DNA of 64,000 bases, taken from NCBI RefSeq assembly GCF_009857745.1, contig NZ_WWEN01000004.1:62001-126000 (forward strand), given 5' to 3'. Positions 50,282 to 59,532 of the stretch are shown here, one piece after another (the first letter of the stretch is position 1; each line of letters begins with the position of its first letter). Position numbers and translations under genes: made by a program. Origin of the DNA: Thalassovita mangrovi. GTDB taxonomy: Bacteria > Pseudomonadota > Alphaproteobacteria > Rhodobacterales > Rhodobacteraceae. Below the pieces are notes generated by a model, which was given only the letters and a program-made list of their open reading frames with translations, did no database searches and was not told the DNA's origin.

Positions 50282-52636
50282 ATGCTATTTGGACTTGATG
50301 GGGTCGAAATCGGCCTGATTATCGTCGCTCTATGCCTCTTCGGGGGCATTCTTTCGGGCTTCCCGGTGGCCTTCGCCATCGCCGGGGCAGGGGCGATTTC
50401 CTTCGGGATCATCGCCGCGCTGGACAGCGCCGGCTTGCTGATACACCAGGCGATCGATACCGGATCGGCGATGTATCAGGAACTGGTCAGTTCCGGGGTC
50501 AAACCCGATTCAATATCGATCTTCCGATATCCCGACCTGCCAAGGCTGGCCGAACCGGTCTTCGCCAAGGGCTGGGAAACCGCGATGGACCGCAACGTGT
50601 CCTTCATCGTGAACCGGATGAACGAACGGGTTCTTGCCGGCCAGTCGATCGAAACGCTGCTGGCGGTGCTGATGTTCGTGCTGATGGGCATCACGCTGGA
50701 ACGCTCGAAGATCGCAAACGACCTGCTGACCACCATGGCGCGCGTCTTCGGGCCGCTGCCCGGCGGTCTGGCCGTGTCGGTTGTCGTCGTGGGTGCCTTC
50801 CTGGCGGCTTCGACCGGGATCGTGGGCGCCACCGTGGTGACCATGGGCCTGCTGTCGCTGCCGACCATGCTGCGCAACAACTATTCGCCCGAGATCGCCA
50901 CCGGCGTGATAGCGGCGTCTGGCACGCTGGGGCAGATCATTCCGCCCTCGATCGTGATCGTTCTGCTGGGCACGCTGGCCGGTGACCTCTATTCGGCGGC
51001 ACAGGAAGCCCGGGCGCAGGCGGCGGGTTGTACCGACGCGCTGACCTATCTGGGCGAACCGGCCGTGGTGTCGGTGGGTACGCTGTTCCAGGCGGCGCTG
51101 CTGCCGGGCATCCTGCTGGCGCTGCTCTATGCGCTTTACGCCTTCGGCTATGCGCTGCTGAACCCCTCGAAGGCCCCCGCGGTCGAGATCGGCCACACCA
51201 GTCACGAACCGATTTCGCGCCGTGAAGGGCTGACCTGGTTCCTGGCCATTCCGGCGGCGCTGATCGCCGGTACCTTCCTGCTCGCCGAAGTGGGCGTGGT
51301 CGGCAGCCAGAGCCTGCAGGTGGACACCTACACCGATGTCGGCACCGGCGCGTCGCTGCGCACCAATGTCGGCGACGAATGCAAGGCGTCGATGATCGAA
51401 CTGCACGGTCAACAGGCCTGGGACGATGCCATCGCCCAGCAGCAGGCGATCGACGCGGCCGGCGGCGTGCAGGAAAGCCGCAAGCTGTCGCCCGAGGAAA
51501 TCGCCGAACGCGTGGCCGCCAAGATCGAAGCCGCGGCGCCGATCGGCACCGGCGTGGCCGTTCTGCTGATCATGCTGGCGATCACCCTGGCCTGGAGCCG
51601 CGGCACCAGCCCGTCCTCGGACCCGCGTCCGCTGATCATCGGGGCCATCGGCATCATCCTGACCGCGCTTGTCGATATCCTGCTGGTCGGGCCGGAGACG
51701 AGTTCGGGCAAGATGGTCGTGCTGATGGCGATCCCAGCGGTGATTGCGCTCTATGGCTGCCGTCACGGTGTTGAACGGCTGGCCAAGAACGAACTGCTGC
51801 GGGTGGTGTTCCCGCCGCTGGTTCTGATCATCGCGGTGCTGGGGTCGATCCTGGGTGGCATCACCAACCCGACGCCGGCAGCGGCGCTCGGTGCCGGTGG
51901 CGCGATCATGCTGGCGGCCTACCGCAAGCTGCGCGACGAGGAGAAGTCGGGCAAGATCGTGATCTGGTCCACCTTCGCGGTGATCATCACCATCCTTGTC
52001 GGGATCAACTTCGATCTGCGGATCAACCAGCCCGAAGTCAGCTTCGAAAGCTGGGTGGCGTTCTTCGTCGCCTATGCGGCCTATCTCTACGCTGCCTTCG
52101 GCCTGCTCTACAGCTGCTATGTGCTGTTCCGCTCGGGCGTCCTGACCCCGGTGGTGCGCGAAACGGCCAAGGTGACCTCGATGGTGTTCACCATCCTGAT
52201 CGGGTCGCAGCTGCTGAACCTGGTGGTGATCTCCTTCGGTGGGGAACACTACATTCAGCAGTTCCTGAAGAGCTTCGACAACGAATTCACGGTCTTCCTG
52301 ATCGTGATGCTGGTGCTCTTCCTGCTGGGCTTCGTGCTGGACTTCCTCGAGATCATCTACATCGTGATCCCGATCGTCGGTCCCGTCATCTATGGCGGCA
52401 CCTTCGATCCGAAATGGGTGACGATCATGATCGCGGTGAACCTGCAGACCTCGTTCCTGACGCCGCCGTTCGGCTTCGCGCTGTTCTACCTGCGCGGCGT
52501 GGCGCCATCGAGCGTGACGACGGCCCATATCTATCGTGGGGTCGTGCCCTTCGTGCTGATCCAGGTGGCGGGGCTTGCGCTGTTGTGGTTCTTCCCCTCG
52601 ATCGTGACGATCGTGCCGGACCTGATCCCGCACTGA
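50282..52636 (+). CDS. TRAP transporter large permease (extended DctM type)
   Basis: A 784-residue protein; normal DctM subunits have about 430. Conserved DctM sequence runs from residue 1 to about 300 ('MGLLSLPTMLRNNYSPEIATG', 'GTLGQIIPPSIVIVLLGTL') and again from about 590 to the end ('DFLEIIYIVIPIVGPVIYG', 'TSFLTPPFGFALFYLRG'). Between them lies an extra 250-300 residues: a soluble loop with Gln/Ala/Glu-rich sequence near 395-430 and about five more hydrophobic helices. This is the size and layout of the mannitol/chloroaromatic-type TRAP large subunit (COG4664-like). It is the last gene of the operon and is followed by a terminator. Confidence 0.93.
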   Translation: MLFGLDGVEIGLIIVALCLFGGILSGFPVAFAIAGAGAISFGIIAALDSAGLLIHQAIDTGSAMYQELVSSGVKPDSISIFRYPDLPRLAEPVFAKGWETAMDRNVSFIVNRMNERVLAGQSIETLLAVLMFVLMGITLERSKIANDLLTTMARVFGPLPGGLAVSVVVVGAFLAASTGIVGATVVTMGLLSLPTMLRNNYSPEIATGVIAASGTLGQIIPPSIVIVLLGTLAGDLYSAAQEARAQAAGCTDALTYLGEPAVVSVGTLFQAALLPGILLALLYALYAFGYALLNPSKAPAVEIGHTSHEPISRREGLTWFLAIPAALIAGTFLLAEVGVVGSQSLQVDTYTDVGTGASLRTNVGDECKASMIELHGQQAWDDAIAQQQAIDAAGGVQESRKLSPEEIAERVAAKIEAAAPIGTGVAVLLIMLAITLAWSRGTSPSSDPRPLIIGAIGIILTALVDILLVGPETSSGKMVVLMAIPAVIALYGCRHGVERLAKNELLRVVFPPLVLIIAVLGSILGGITNPTPAAALGAGGAIMLAAYRKLRDEEKSGKIVIWSTFAVIITILVGINFDLRINQPEVSFESWVAFFVAYAAYLYAAFGLLYSCYVLFRSGVLTPVVRETAKVTSMVFTILIGSQLLNLVVISFGGEHYIQQFLKSFDNEFTVFLIVMLVLFLLGFVLDFLEIIYIVIPIVGPVIYGGTFDPKWVTIMIAVNLQTSFLTPPFGFALFYLRGVAPSSVTTAHIYRGVVPFVLIQVAGLALLWFFPSIVTIVPDLIPH

Positions 52637-52660
52637 TCCAAGGGATAGACAAGAAAAGGA

Positions 52661-52692
52661 AAGCCGCCCCCCGGGGCGGCTTTTCGTTTTTT
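52661..52692 (+). terminator. Terminator of the TRAP operon
   Basis: Hairpin AAGCCGCCCC / GGGGCGGCTT followed by TTCGTTTTTT, 25 bases after the dctM stop codon. The rest of the gap to 52836 holds nothing I can name. Confidence 0.9.
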
Positions 52693-52836
52693 AGGGGGCC
52701 TGAGCACCGGACATTTCCATCGGGCAAATTCCGTCCGGGGGAGGGCGCGACAATGACAACGCATACCGCTCGGAAGCGGAACACTAGTAGCGTCGTGATG
52801 TCTGGATGATCGTGAGATACCGCCGCGCGGCGGCGC

Positions 52837-53670
52837 TCAGAGCTTCACCGGGTGGCTGAGATCGGGCAGCGAGATATTGGCGACCTGTTCGGCGATCGGA
52901 TCGGTCGACAGCGGGTGCAGTTCGGCGGAATAGGCGTCTTCGCCCTGGAACGCTTCCCAGCGGCCGCCCTTGAACACTTCCAGACCCGAAAAGCGGGATT
53001 TGTACCCCATCTTGCCGCTGCCCTGCACCCAATAGCCCAGATAGACGTAAGGCAGGCCGGTTTCGCGCGAAATCTCGATATGGTCCAGGATCACGTACGT
53101 GCCCAGGCTTTCGCGCGTCATCCTGGGATCGTAGAAGGAATAGACCATGCTGGTGCCGTCGGCCAGAAGGTCGGTCAGGCAGACCGCGATCAGCTTGTCG
53201 GTGTCGCGATCGGCATATTCGACCACCCGGCTGCGGACCGGGGTTTCCTCGATCATCGCGGCGAATTCGAACACGTCCATATCGGCCATGCCGCCATCGG
53301 CGTGGCGGCTGTCCAGGTAGCGGCGGAACAGGTCGTATTGTTCCTCGGTCGCCCAGGGCGAGGTGGCGCGGCGCACCAGGTTGTCGTTGCGCTTCAGCGT
53401 GCGGCGCTGGCTTTTGTTCGGCTTGAACGCGTCGACCCGGATCCGCGCCGACAGGCAGGCGGCGCAATCGGTGCAGGACGGCCGGTACAGCACGTTCTGC
53501 GACCGGCGGAATCCCTGTTGCGACAGGCTGTCATTCAGCGCACCGGCGGCATCCCCTTGCAGCGCGGTGAACAGCTTGCGCTCCATCCGGCCATCCAGAT
53601 AGGGGCATGGCTGAGGCGCGGTCACATAAAACTGGGGAGCAAGGGGTAAAGTATGTCGCATATCTGTCAC
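52837..53670 (-). CDS. bpt: Aspartate/glutamate leucyltransferase (Bpt/Ate family)
   Basis: A 277-residue bacterial arginyltransferase-like enzyme that adds leucine to proteins starting with Asp or Glu, marking them for ClpS/ClpAP in the N-degron pathway. The N-terminal Cys-rich motif '[18 protein letters not shown]' and the '[14 protein letters not shown]' core are characteristic, as is the C-terminal GNAT-like fold ('[23 protein letters not shown]'). Start is GTG 53670 or ATG 53661; neither has a clear ribosome site. It stands alone. Confidence 0.95.
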   Translation of the reverse strand: MTDMRHTLPLAPQFYVTAPQPCPYLDGRMERKLFTALQGDAAGALNDSLSQQGFRRSQNVLYRPSCTDCAACLSARIRVDAFKPNKSQRRTLKRNDNLVRRATSPWATEEQYDLFRRYLDSRHADGGMADMDVFEFAAMIEETPVRSRVVEYADRDTDKLIAVCLTDLLADGTSMVYSFYDPRMTRESLGTYVILDHIEISRETGLPYVYLGYWVQGSGKMGYKSRFSGLEVFKGGRWEAFQGEDAYSAELHPLSTDPIAEQVANISLPDLSHPVKL

Positions 53671-53776
53671 TAACCGGAATCCGGACGAAGATACCAGCCC
53701 CGTGCCGATGCGCCAAGAGTCGATGTTTTGACATAAAAAGCCGCCTGCGCGGCAAATTGCCGTTGTTTTCCCGCGA

Positions 53777-54226
53777 TCAGCGGCGCGCCGCCCGGTTCAG
53801 CGCCACCGTGCCCAGCATCCGGTCGCTCAGCCCCTGGCCGTTGGCCGAGGTCGCCATCAGCACCACCGAGATCACCTGCAGCAGCGGAATGGCGAAGGAA
53901 ATGGTCAGCCCCAGCGTATGCAGCGTGGCGGTGGACAGATCGAAGCGCCGCCCGTCGCCGGTGCGGAATTCGATCGCGGTCAGCCACATGCCCGGAGTGG
54001 CCGAACGGTTGGCCAAGCTGATCACCCGGTAGGCAAAGCCCACCGCGGTCAGCAGGAAGGGAAAGAAGAACACCCCGGCAAAGGCGGTGAAGGGCAGGAT
54101 CGCCAAGCCGATCAGCACGATCAGCACGGTATCTATCACGAAGGCGATCAGCCGCTTGAGCGGCACATCGTCGTAGAATTCATGCTGGGTATCGGGGTCG
54201 GGCAGGTGCCAGTCCGTCGGCCGCAT
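53777..54226 (-). CDS. RDD family membrane protein
   Basis: A 149-residue membrane protein with three hydrophobic segments ('[18 protein letters not shown]', '[18 protein letters not shown]', '[18 protein letters not shown]') and the RDD-type motifs: Arg and Asp in the first helix ('[12 protein letters not shown]') and '[19 protein letters not shown]'. Some RDD proteins exchange ions, but most are uncharacterised. It is followed on the same strand by nothing close; DUF2852 gene lies 67 bases upstream and may be in the same unit. Confidence 0.93.
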   Translation of the reverse strand: MRPTDWHLPDPDTQHEFYDDVPLKRLIAFVIDTVLIVLIGLAILPFTAFAGVFFFPFLLTAVGFAYRVISLANRSATPGMWLTAIEFRTGDGRRFDLSTATLHTLGLTISFAIPLLQVISVVLMATSANGQGLSDRMLGTVALNRAARR

Positions 54227-54293
54227 CGCTTGGTCCTTTCAGATCATGGCCGGCCCGGGGGCAAATCCGGGCCGGTCGAGTAGGGGCAGGGGA

Positions 54294-54722
54294 TCAGGCG
54301 TCTTCGCGTTCCTGTTCGCGTTCCTGTGCCGCGGTCTTGGCGCGTTCGTCCATGAACTGGTCGAACTCGGCCTTGTCCTTGGCATCGCGCAGGCGCTGCA
54401 GGAAGGACTCGAACGCGTCCTGTTCCTGTTCCAGCCGGCGCAGCGTGTCGGCCTTGTAGGCGTCGAACGCGGTGTTGCCGCTGGATTTCATCGCGTGGAA
54501 CCCGTGATGGGCGCGGCTGTGGCGTTTGCAGGATTTACCGAACATCTGTTTGCTCCAGATCATGTAGAAAAGAAGGGCCAGCCCGACGGGCCAGAAAAAT
54601 ACGAAGCCCAGGACCATCGCGGCGATCCAGGCGCCCTTGCCACGGCTGTCAAGCCAGGCTTCGGCTCTGGACAGCCATCCCATGGCCGTTCCGTTGGTCG
54701 AATATGAGGCGGCGGGTGTCAT
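54294..54722 (-). CDS. DUF2852 membrane protein
   Basis: A 142-residue protein of family DUF2852. After a short polar N-terminus it has one or two adjacent membrane helices ('AWIAAMVLGFVFFWPVGLALLFYMIWS'-type segment, about residues 32-58), then a basic patch (CKRHSRAHHG) and a long charged coiled coil ('DTLRRLEQEQDAFESFLQRL', then a Glu/Asp/Arg tail ending 'EREQEREDA'). Function is unknown. I use ATG 54722 with GGAGA 7 bases upstream. Two 21-bp palindromes lie in its promoter region, so it is probably under specific repression. Confidence 0.85.
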   Translation of the reverse strand: MTPAASYSTNGTAMGWLSRAEAWLDSRGKGAWIAAMVLGFVFFWPVGLALLFYMIWSKQMFGKSCKRHSRAHHGFHAMKSSGNTAFDAYKADTLRRLEQEQDAFESFLQRLRDAKDKAEFDQFMDERAKTAAQEREQEREDA

Positions 54723-54744
54723 CAATTGTCTCCGTTTCTGTCGA

Positions 54745-54823
54745 AATGTGAATGTCTTTCACATTGGATAGATTGGCACCGCTGCCCGGTATTGCAAGAC
54801 ATGATGTGAATAGTTTTTACATT
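54745..54823. promoter_or_regulatory. Pair of 21-bp palindromes upstream of DUF2852
   Basis: Site 1 at 54745-54765 reads AATGTGAA-TGTCT-TTCACATT, a perfect inverted repeat. Site 2 at 54803-54823 reads GATGTGAA-TAGTT-TTTACATT, with one internal arm mismatch. Centres are 58 bp apart. Between them lies a weak minus-strand promoter (TTGCAA then AATCTATCC). No family can be assigned; CRP boxes have a 6-base and PpsR boxes a 12-base spacing, so neither fits. Confidence 0.65.
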
Positions 54824-54831
54824 ATTTTTGT

Positions 54832-55299
54832 TTATGCCGTGAAATCAGCGGCTTGCGCGCCTGTCAGCCGGGGCAATTCGGTGGGGTGGAGTTCGAAAAT
54901 ATGGTGCGGCGTGCCGGCAGCGGCCCAGATCACGTCGAATTCCAGCAGCCGCGGGTCGAGAAAGGCGCGGATCGGATTGAGGTGGCCGACCGGCGCCACG
55001 CCGCCGATGGCGAAGCCGGTCTGGGCGCGGATCAGCGCGGCGTCGGCCTTGCCCAGCTGTTCGCCCGCCACCGCGCTGGCCTTGTCGGTGTCGACCTGAT
55101 TGCCGCCCGCGGTCAGGAACAGGATCGCCTCGCCGCTGTCTTCGCCCTTGAAGATCATCGACTTGGCGATCTGGTCCAGCTCGCAACCCGCCACGTCCGC
55201 CGCCTGCTGGGCGGTGCGCGCCAGGCCCAGTTCCTTGATCTCGGTTTCGATGCCGGCGTCTTCCAACGCCTTCTTCACGCGTTTGAGGCTCTTGCTCAT
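54832..55299 (-). CDS. YbaK/EbsC-type aminoacyl-tRNA deacylase
   Basis: A 155-residue protein of the YbaK/ProX-like family, which removes wrong amino acids from tRNA in trans. The conserved lysine is in 'LDQIAKSMIFKGED', followed by 'ILFLTAGGNQVDTDKAS' and the 'GFAIGGVAPVGH' turn typical of the family. It probably hydrolyses Cys- or Ala-tRNA(Pro) or similar. It stands upstream of DUF2852 on the same strand, with the palindrome pair in between, and is divergent from glnE. Confidence 0.93.
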   Translation of the reverse strand: MSKSLKRVKKALEDAGIETEIKELGLARTAQQAADVAGCELDQIAKSMIFKGEDSGEAILFLTAGGNQVDTDKASAVAGEQLGKADAALIRAQTGFAIGGVAPVGHLNPIRAFLDPRLLEFDVIWAAAGTPHHIFELHPTELPRLTGAQAADFTA

Positions 55300-55484
55300 C
55301 GGATAGTCCCTTTTCCCTGTGCGCTATCGTTAACGCAGCCGGGGAGGGCGGGCCAGCCCGTTGTCTGAACGCCCGCCCTCGGGGCCGGGCGCGACCCTGC
55401 CCTTGGCACAACCCCCGACGATATTCCCGCCGCAACTTGATCCCCGTCATTGACCGCCCCCGCGCCGCGCTCCATCTTGCCGCC

Positions 55485-58265
55485 ATGACATTCGCATCCC
55501 GCATGACCCGCCAGCCCATTCCGTTCAAATCCGAGCGTGGGAAAGACGCGTTGGCGCTTTTCCCGGGCCTTACCCCCGAAGTTTCCGGGCTGATCGAAGG
55601 CGTTGCTGGCTGCAGCCCCTATCTGACGGTGCTGATGGAAAAGGAAACCGACTGGATCCTGCCCGCGCTGGACGGGCCGGCGGAGGCGGTGGACACCCTG
55701 TTCGCCGAGCTGCGCCGGACGCCCCCCGATCAGTTGCCGAACGCGCTGCGCCAGGCCAAGCGGCGGATCGCGCTGCTGGCGGGGCTGGCCGATTGCGCCG
55801 GGGTCTGGCCGCTGGAGCAGGTCACCGGCACCCTGACCAGGCTGGCCGATCTGGCCTGCCAACTGGCGCTGCAGGCGACGGTGGGGGCGGAAATCCGGCG
55901 CGGCAAGCTGCCCGGCGCCACCGAGGACGATATCGAGACCGCCGGTGGCATGGTCGCCTTTGCCATGGGCAAGATGGGTGCGTTCGAGCTGAACTATTCG
56001 TCGGACATCGACCTGATCTGCCTGTTCGACGAAACCCGTTACGATCGGGACGATTATCACGAGGCGCGGTCGTCGCTGGTGCGGGCGACGCGCAAGATGG
56101 CCAGCATGCTGTCGGACCTGACCGCCGAAGGCTACGTGTTCCGCACCGATCTGCGGCTGCGCCCGGACCCGGCTGTCACGCCTGTCTGCATGGCGATGGC
56201 GGCGGCGGAAACCTATTACGAAAGCCTTGGCCGAACCTGGGAACGCGCCGCCTATATCAAGGCGCGCCCGGCGGCGGGCGACCTGACCGCGGGGGCGGCG
56301 TTCCTGGACACCCTGCGCCCCTTCGTCTGGCGCAAGCATCTGGATTTCGCCGCGATCCAGGACGCCCATGACATGCGGCTGCGCATCCGCGAACACAAGG
56401 GGCTGGGCGGTGAACTGGACTTGCACGGCCACAACATGAAACTGGGCCGGGGCGGCATCCGTGAAATCGAATTCTTCACCCAGACCCGGCAATTGATCGC
56501 GGGTGGGCGCGACCCCGACCTGCGGGTACGCGGCACCGTCGACGGGCTGCGGGTGCTGGCCGAAAAGGGCTGGGTGCCTCAGGACGCCGCCGAGAAGCTG
56601 ACCGATCACTACCGGTTCCACCGAGAGGTCGAACACCGCATCCAGATGGTCAACGACGCCCAGACCCACGACCTGCCCAACAACGAAGAGGGGTTGCAGC
56701 GTCTGGCCTGTTTCCTGGGCCGCGATCTGGACGAATTGAAAACCGATCTGCGCCAGCGGCTGGAAGAGGTGCACGCGCTGACCGAAGGGTTCTTCGCCCC
56801 CGACGCCAAGGCCCCGGCCGAGGAACCGATCGATGCCGAAATGGTGCAGCGCTGGCGATCCTACCCGGCGCTGCGCTCTGCCCGGGCGGTGGAAATCTTC
56901 GACCGCATCAAGCCACGCCTTTTCCAGCAACTGGCGCGCGCCGCCCGCCCCGAGGAGGCGATGCGCGCCTTCGACGGCTTCCTTGCCGGTCTGCCCGCAG
57001 GCGTGCAGCTGCTGTCGCTGTTCGAGGCCAATCCGCAGCTGATCGACCTTCTGATCGACATCGTCGGCACCGCGCCGCAGCTGTCGGCGCACCTGTCGCG
57101 CCATTCGGGCGTGTTCGACGCGGTGATCGGCGGCGATTTCTTCGCCCCCTGGCCGGGGCTGGCGGCGCTGCGGGATGAATTGGCGGGCAAGATGGCGGCG
57201 GAGGGCGATTACGAACGCAAGCTCGACCTCGCGCGCCGCTGGGCCAAGGAATGGCATTTCCGCGTCGGGGTGCATCACCTGCGCGGGCTGATCGACGCCG
57301 ACGGCGCGGCGGAACAATATGCCGACCTGGCCGAGGCGGTTCTGACAGCGCTCTGGCCCGAAGTGGTGGCGCAATTCGCGGCGAAACACGGGGAATGCCC
57401 CGGTCGCGGCGCGATGGTGCTGGGGATGGGGTCGCTGGGCGCGCGGCGGCTCAACGCGACCTCGGATCTGGACCTGATCGTGGTCTATGACGCGGGTGGG
57501 GTGGAATATTCCGAGGGCCGACGCCCGCTGGCGTCGCGCGTTTATTACGCGCGGCTGACCCAGGCGATGGTGACCGCCGTGTCGGCGCTGCTGCCCGAGG
57601 GGCGTTTGTACGAGATCGACATGCGGCTGCGCCCGTCGGGCACCAAGGGCCCGGTGGCGACCAGCCTGACCAGTTTCCGCGATTACCAGCTGAACGAGGC
57701 CTGGACCTGGGAACACCTGGCGCTGACCCGCGCCCGTGCCGTTGCCGGCGACCGGAGTGTCGCGGATGACGTGGAACAGGTGCGGCGCGAAGTTCTAACC
57801 TCGCCGCATGACGCCGCCAAGGTGATCGCCGACGTGGCCGACATGCGCGCCAAGATCGCCGATGCCAAGGTGCCGTCGGGCCCGTGGGAGGCCAAGATCG
57901 GCCCGGGCCGGTTGCAGGATATCGAATTGCTGGCCCAGGCCAGCGCGGTGATGTTCGGCACCTGCACCCAATCGGTGCCCGAGGCGTTGGAAAGTGCGGT
58001 CGCGGGCGGCTGGCTGACCGAAGAGGAACGGCAGGCGTTGAACGCGTCTTATAACCTGTGTTGGAAATTGCAGATGGTGTCCAAATTGCTGACCGACAAA
58101 CCGCTTGATCCCGACAGCATCGGGCAGGGCGGCTGTGACATGCTGCTGCGCGAAACCGGGGCGGCGGATGTGGCGGCGCTGCTGGCCGATCTGGGCCGGG
58201 GAAGCGAGGCAGCGGGCACCGCGATCGACGCGGCGCTGGCGCGCGACATAACGGTGCGGGCATGA
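55485..58265 (+). CDS. glnE: Glutamine synthetase adenylyltransferase/deadenylyltransferase
   Basis: A 926-residue enzyme that adds AMP to glutamine synthetase or removes it, following signals from PII. Two nucleotidyltransferase domains are visible: the first (deadenylylation) with 'LNYSSDIDLICLFDE' and the second (adenylylation) with 'GMGSLGARRLNATSDLDLIV', each followed by helical regulatory domains. Length is normal. I use ATG 55485; ATG 55503 is possible and the ribosome site is poor. The last 4 bases overlap the next small gene. No glnA or glnB is in the window. Confidence 0.96.
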   Translation: MTFASRMTRQPIPFKSERGKDALALFPGLTPEVSGLIEGVAGCSPYLTVLMEKETDWILPALDGPAEAVDTLFAELRRTPPDQLPNALRQAKRRIALLAGLADCAGVWPLEQVTGTLTRLADLACQLALQATVGAEIRRGKLPGATEDDIETAGGMVAFAMGKMGAFELNYSSDIDLICLFDETRYDRDDYHEARSSLVRATRKMASMLSDLTAEGYVFRTDLRLRPDPAVTPVCMAMAAAETYYESLGRTWERAAYIKARPAAGDLTAGAAFLDTLRPFVWRKHLDFAAIQDAHDMRLRIREHKGLGGELDLHGHNMKLGRGGIREIEFFTQTRQLIAGGRDPDLRVRGTVDGLRVLAEKGWVPQDAAEKLTDHYRFHREVEHRIQMVNDAQTHDLPNNEEGLQRLACFLGRDLDELKTDLRQRLEEVHALTEGFFAPDAKAPAEEPIDAEMVQRWRSYPALRSARAVEIFDRIKPRLFQQLARAARPEEAMRAFDGFLAGLPAGVQLLSLFEANPQLIDLLIDIVGTAPQLSAHLSRHSGVFDAVIGGDFFAPWPGLAALRDELAGKMAAEGDYERKLDLARRWAKEWHFRVGVHHLRGLIDADGAAEQYADLAEAVLTALWPEVVAQFAAKHGECPGRGAMVLGMGSLGARRLNATSDLDLIVVYDAGGVEYSEGRRPLASRVYYARLTQAMVTAVSALLPEGRLYEIDMRLRPSGTKGPVATSLTSFRDYQLNEAWTWEHLALTRARAVAGDRSVADDVEQVRREVLTSPHDAAKVIADVADMRAKIADAKVPSGPWEAKIGPGRLQDIELLAQASAVMFGTCTQSVPEALESAVAGGWLTEEERQALNASYNLCWKLQMVSKLLTDKPLDPDSIGQGGCDMLLRETGAADVAALLADLGRGSEAAGTAIDAALARDITVRA

Positions 58266-58531
58266 CGGGCGATCCGCTGGACCCCAAGGGGCTGATCCGG
58301 GAAAGCTTCCGGATCGACGGCATCACTGAGGCCGAATGCCGCTCGATCTTTCTCGACTGGGCGCTGAGCCTGCCGGACGGGGTGGACAGCCGGGCGATGC
58401 TGCCGAAGCTGATAGACCGCTATGCGGCGGAGCCCGCCGATCACCCGATGATGGCGGTACTGCGCGAAGGGCTGGGGCAGGTCGGCGGCGCGAAGCGGCG
58501 CGGCGGCTGGCGCGGACGGCGCGGGCGCTAG
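58262..58531 (+). CDS. Small conserved-looking protein coupled to glnE
   Basis: An 89-residue soluble protein: 'FRIDGITEAECRSIFLDWALSLPDGVD' and 'LIDRYAAEPADHPMMAVLREGL' form predicted helices, and the C-terminus is a Gly/Arg-rich basic tail. I recognise no domain. Its ATG overlaps the glnE stop (ATGA), which means coupled translation, and its stop overlaps the converging AEC gene by 4 bases. The position suggests a link to nitrogen control but no more can be said. Confidence 0.8.
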   Translation: MTGDPLDPKGLIRESFRIDGITEAECRSIFLDWALSLPDGVDSRAMLPKLIDRYAAEPADHPMMAVLREGLGQVGGAKRRGGWRGRRGR

Positions 58532-59457
58532 GGCAGGATCTGCAGCCAGCCCCAGACCGTCAGGATCGACACCGCTGTGGCAACCAGCACCGAGGACGCC
58601 GCGACCCTGCGGCCGACGCCGTAGATATTGGCGAAAAGATAGGTGTTCACGCCCGGCGCCATCGACGCGGTCAGCACCGCCGAGCGCAGGTCGCTGACCG
58701 GCAGGTCGAACGCCCGGCCCAGCCCGTAGACGATAGTGGGATGCAGGATCAGGCTGACCGCGATGATATAGGCGATCACCTTGCCATCGCCCTCGGGCCG
58801 ATAACGCACCAGCAGACCGCCCAGGCCGAACAGGGCGGCGGGCAGGGCGGCGCGTTTCATCAGGTCCACCGCCGCCGTCACCGGTTCGGGCAGGGCGATG
58901 CCGCCCAGGTTGACGATGAAGCCAAGCGCGATGCCCACCACCAGCGCGTTGCGGAACATCGCGGTGGTCACGGTGCGCGCCACCCGCAGCGGAGACTGGC
59001 CGCGGGCGCGGACGATTTCCATCACCGTGATCCCAACCATGTAGCAAAACGGCGCATGCACCGACACGATGGCGAAATTGGCGGCCAGCGCATCGGCGCC
59101 ATAGGCGCGTTCGGTGATCGCCAGCCCCAGCAGAACCGAATTGGAAAACAGCCCGATGAAACCGATGGAAACGCTGTCTTCCCACGGCCGCCCGAACAGG
59201 AAGCGCGCGCCCAGCATCCCGGCGGCGAAACCCGACGCGGCGCCGATATAGAAGGACAGCATCAGGGCGGGGTGATAGCTGCGGCTGAGGTCGAGCGTGG
59301 CGATGGCGGAAAACAGCAGGCAGGGGATTGCGAAATTCTGCGCGAATTTCATCAGCCCGTCGATCTGGCCCGCGTTCAGGTATCCCTTCCAGGTCGCGAA
59401 ATAGCCGAACCCGATCACCAGGAAGACCGGCAGGACGACGTTGAGAAGGTCTTGCAT
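58528..59457 (-). CDS. AEC family transporter (auxin efflux carrier type)
   Basis: A 309-residue membrane protein with about ten hydrophobic segments in two halves, characteristic of the AEC/PIN family ('VFLVIGFGYFATWKGYL', 'FAIPCLLFSAIATL', 'GIALGFIVNLGGIALPE', 'SLILHPTIVYGLG', 'MAPGVNTYLFANIYGVG'). The conserved 'FAIPCLLF' and 'PGVNTYLF' crossover prolines are present. Bacterial members export malonate, malate or similar acids; the substrate here is unknown. It converges on the glnE unit. Confidence 0.94.
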   Translation of the reverse strand: MQDLLNVVLPVFLVIGFGYFATWKGYLNAGQIDGLMKFAQNFAIPCLLFSAIATLDLSRSYHPALMLSFYIGAASGFAAGMLGARFLFGRPWEDSVSIGFIGLFSNSVLLGLAITERAYGADALAANFAIVSVHAPFCYMVGITVMEIVRARGQSPLRVARTVTTAMFRNALVVGIALGFIVNLGGIALPEPVTAAVDLMKRAALPAALFGLGGLLVRYRPEGDGKVIAYIIAVSLILHPTIVYGLGRAFDLPVSDLRSAVLTASMAPGVNTYLFANIYGVGRRVAASSVLVATAVSILTVWGWLQILP

Positions 59458-59493
59458 CTATTCGGGGCCTTTGCGCGTGCGGAACGGGCGGGA

Positions 59494-59529
59494 CGCCTCC
59501 GGCGGGGGGATGCCCGCCAAGATGAAGGC
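59494..59529. repeat. Copy of the conserved intergenic motif
   Basis: GCCTCCGGCGGGGGG-ATGCCCGCCAAGATGAAGGC matches 755-790 at most positions, including the Pro-type palindromic CCTCCGGCGG and the GCCAAGATGAA end. It lies just after the end of the metallo-hydrolase gene on the other strand. Confidence 0.6.
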
Positions 59530-59532
59530 CGC

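Noticed and set aside
50510-52633. A 707-residue open frame antisense to the TRAP dctM gene
   Set aside because: The composition (His/Arg/Gln-rich) is that of a third-position shadow; the sense strand has a clear membrane transporter.
52753-52809. An 18-residue peptide frame after the TRAP operon
   Set aside because: No ribosome site of quality and no context; too short to support.
54745-54765. A CRP or PpsR box
   Set aside because: The TGTGA/TCACA half-sites are 7 apart (CRP needs 6) and TGT/ACA are 11 apart (PpsR needs 12).
55296-57716. An 806-residue open frame antisense to glnE
   Set aside because: No recognisable domain; glnE is certain on the other strand.
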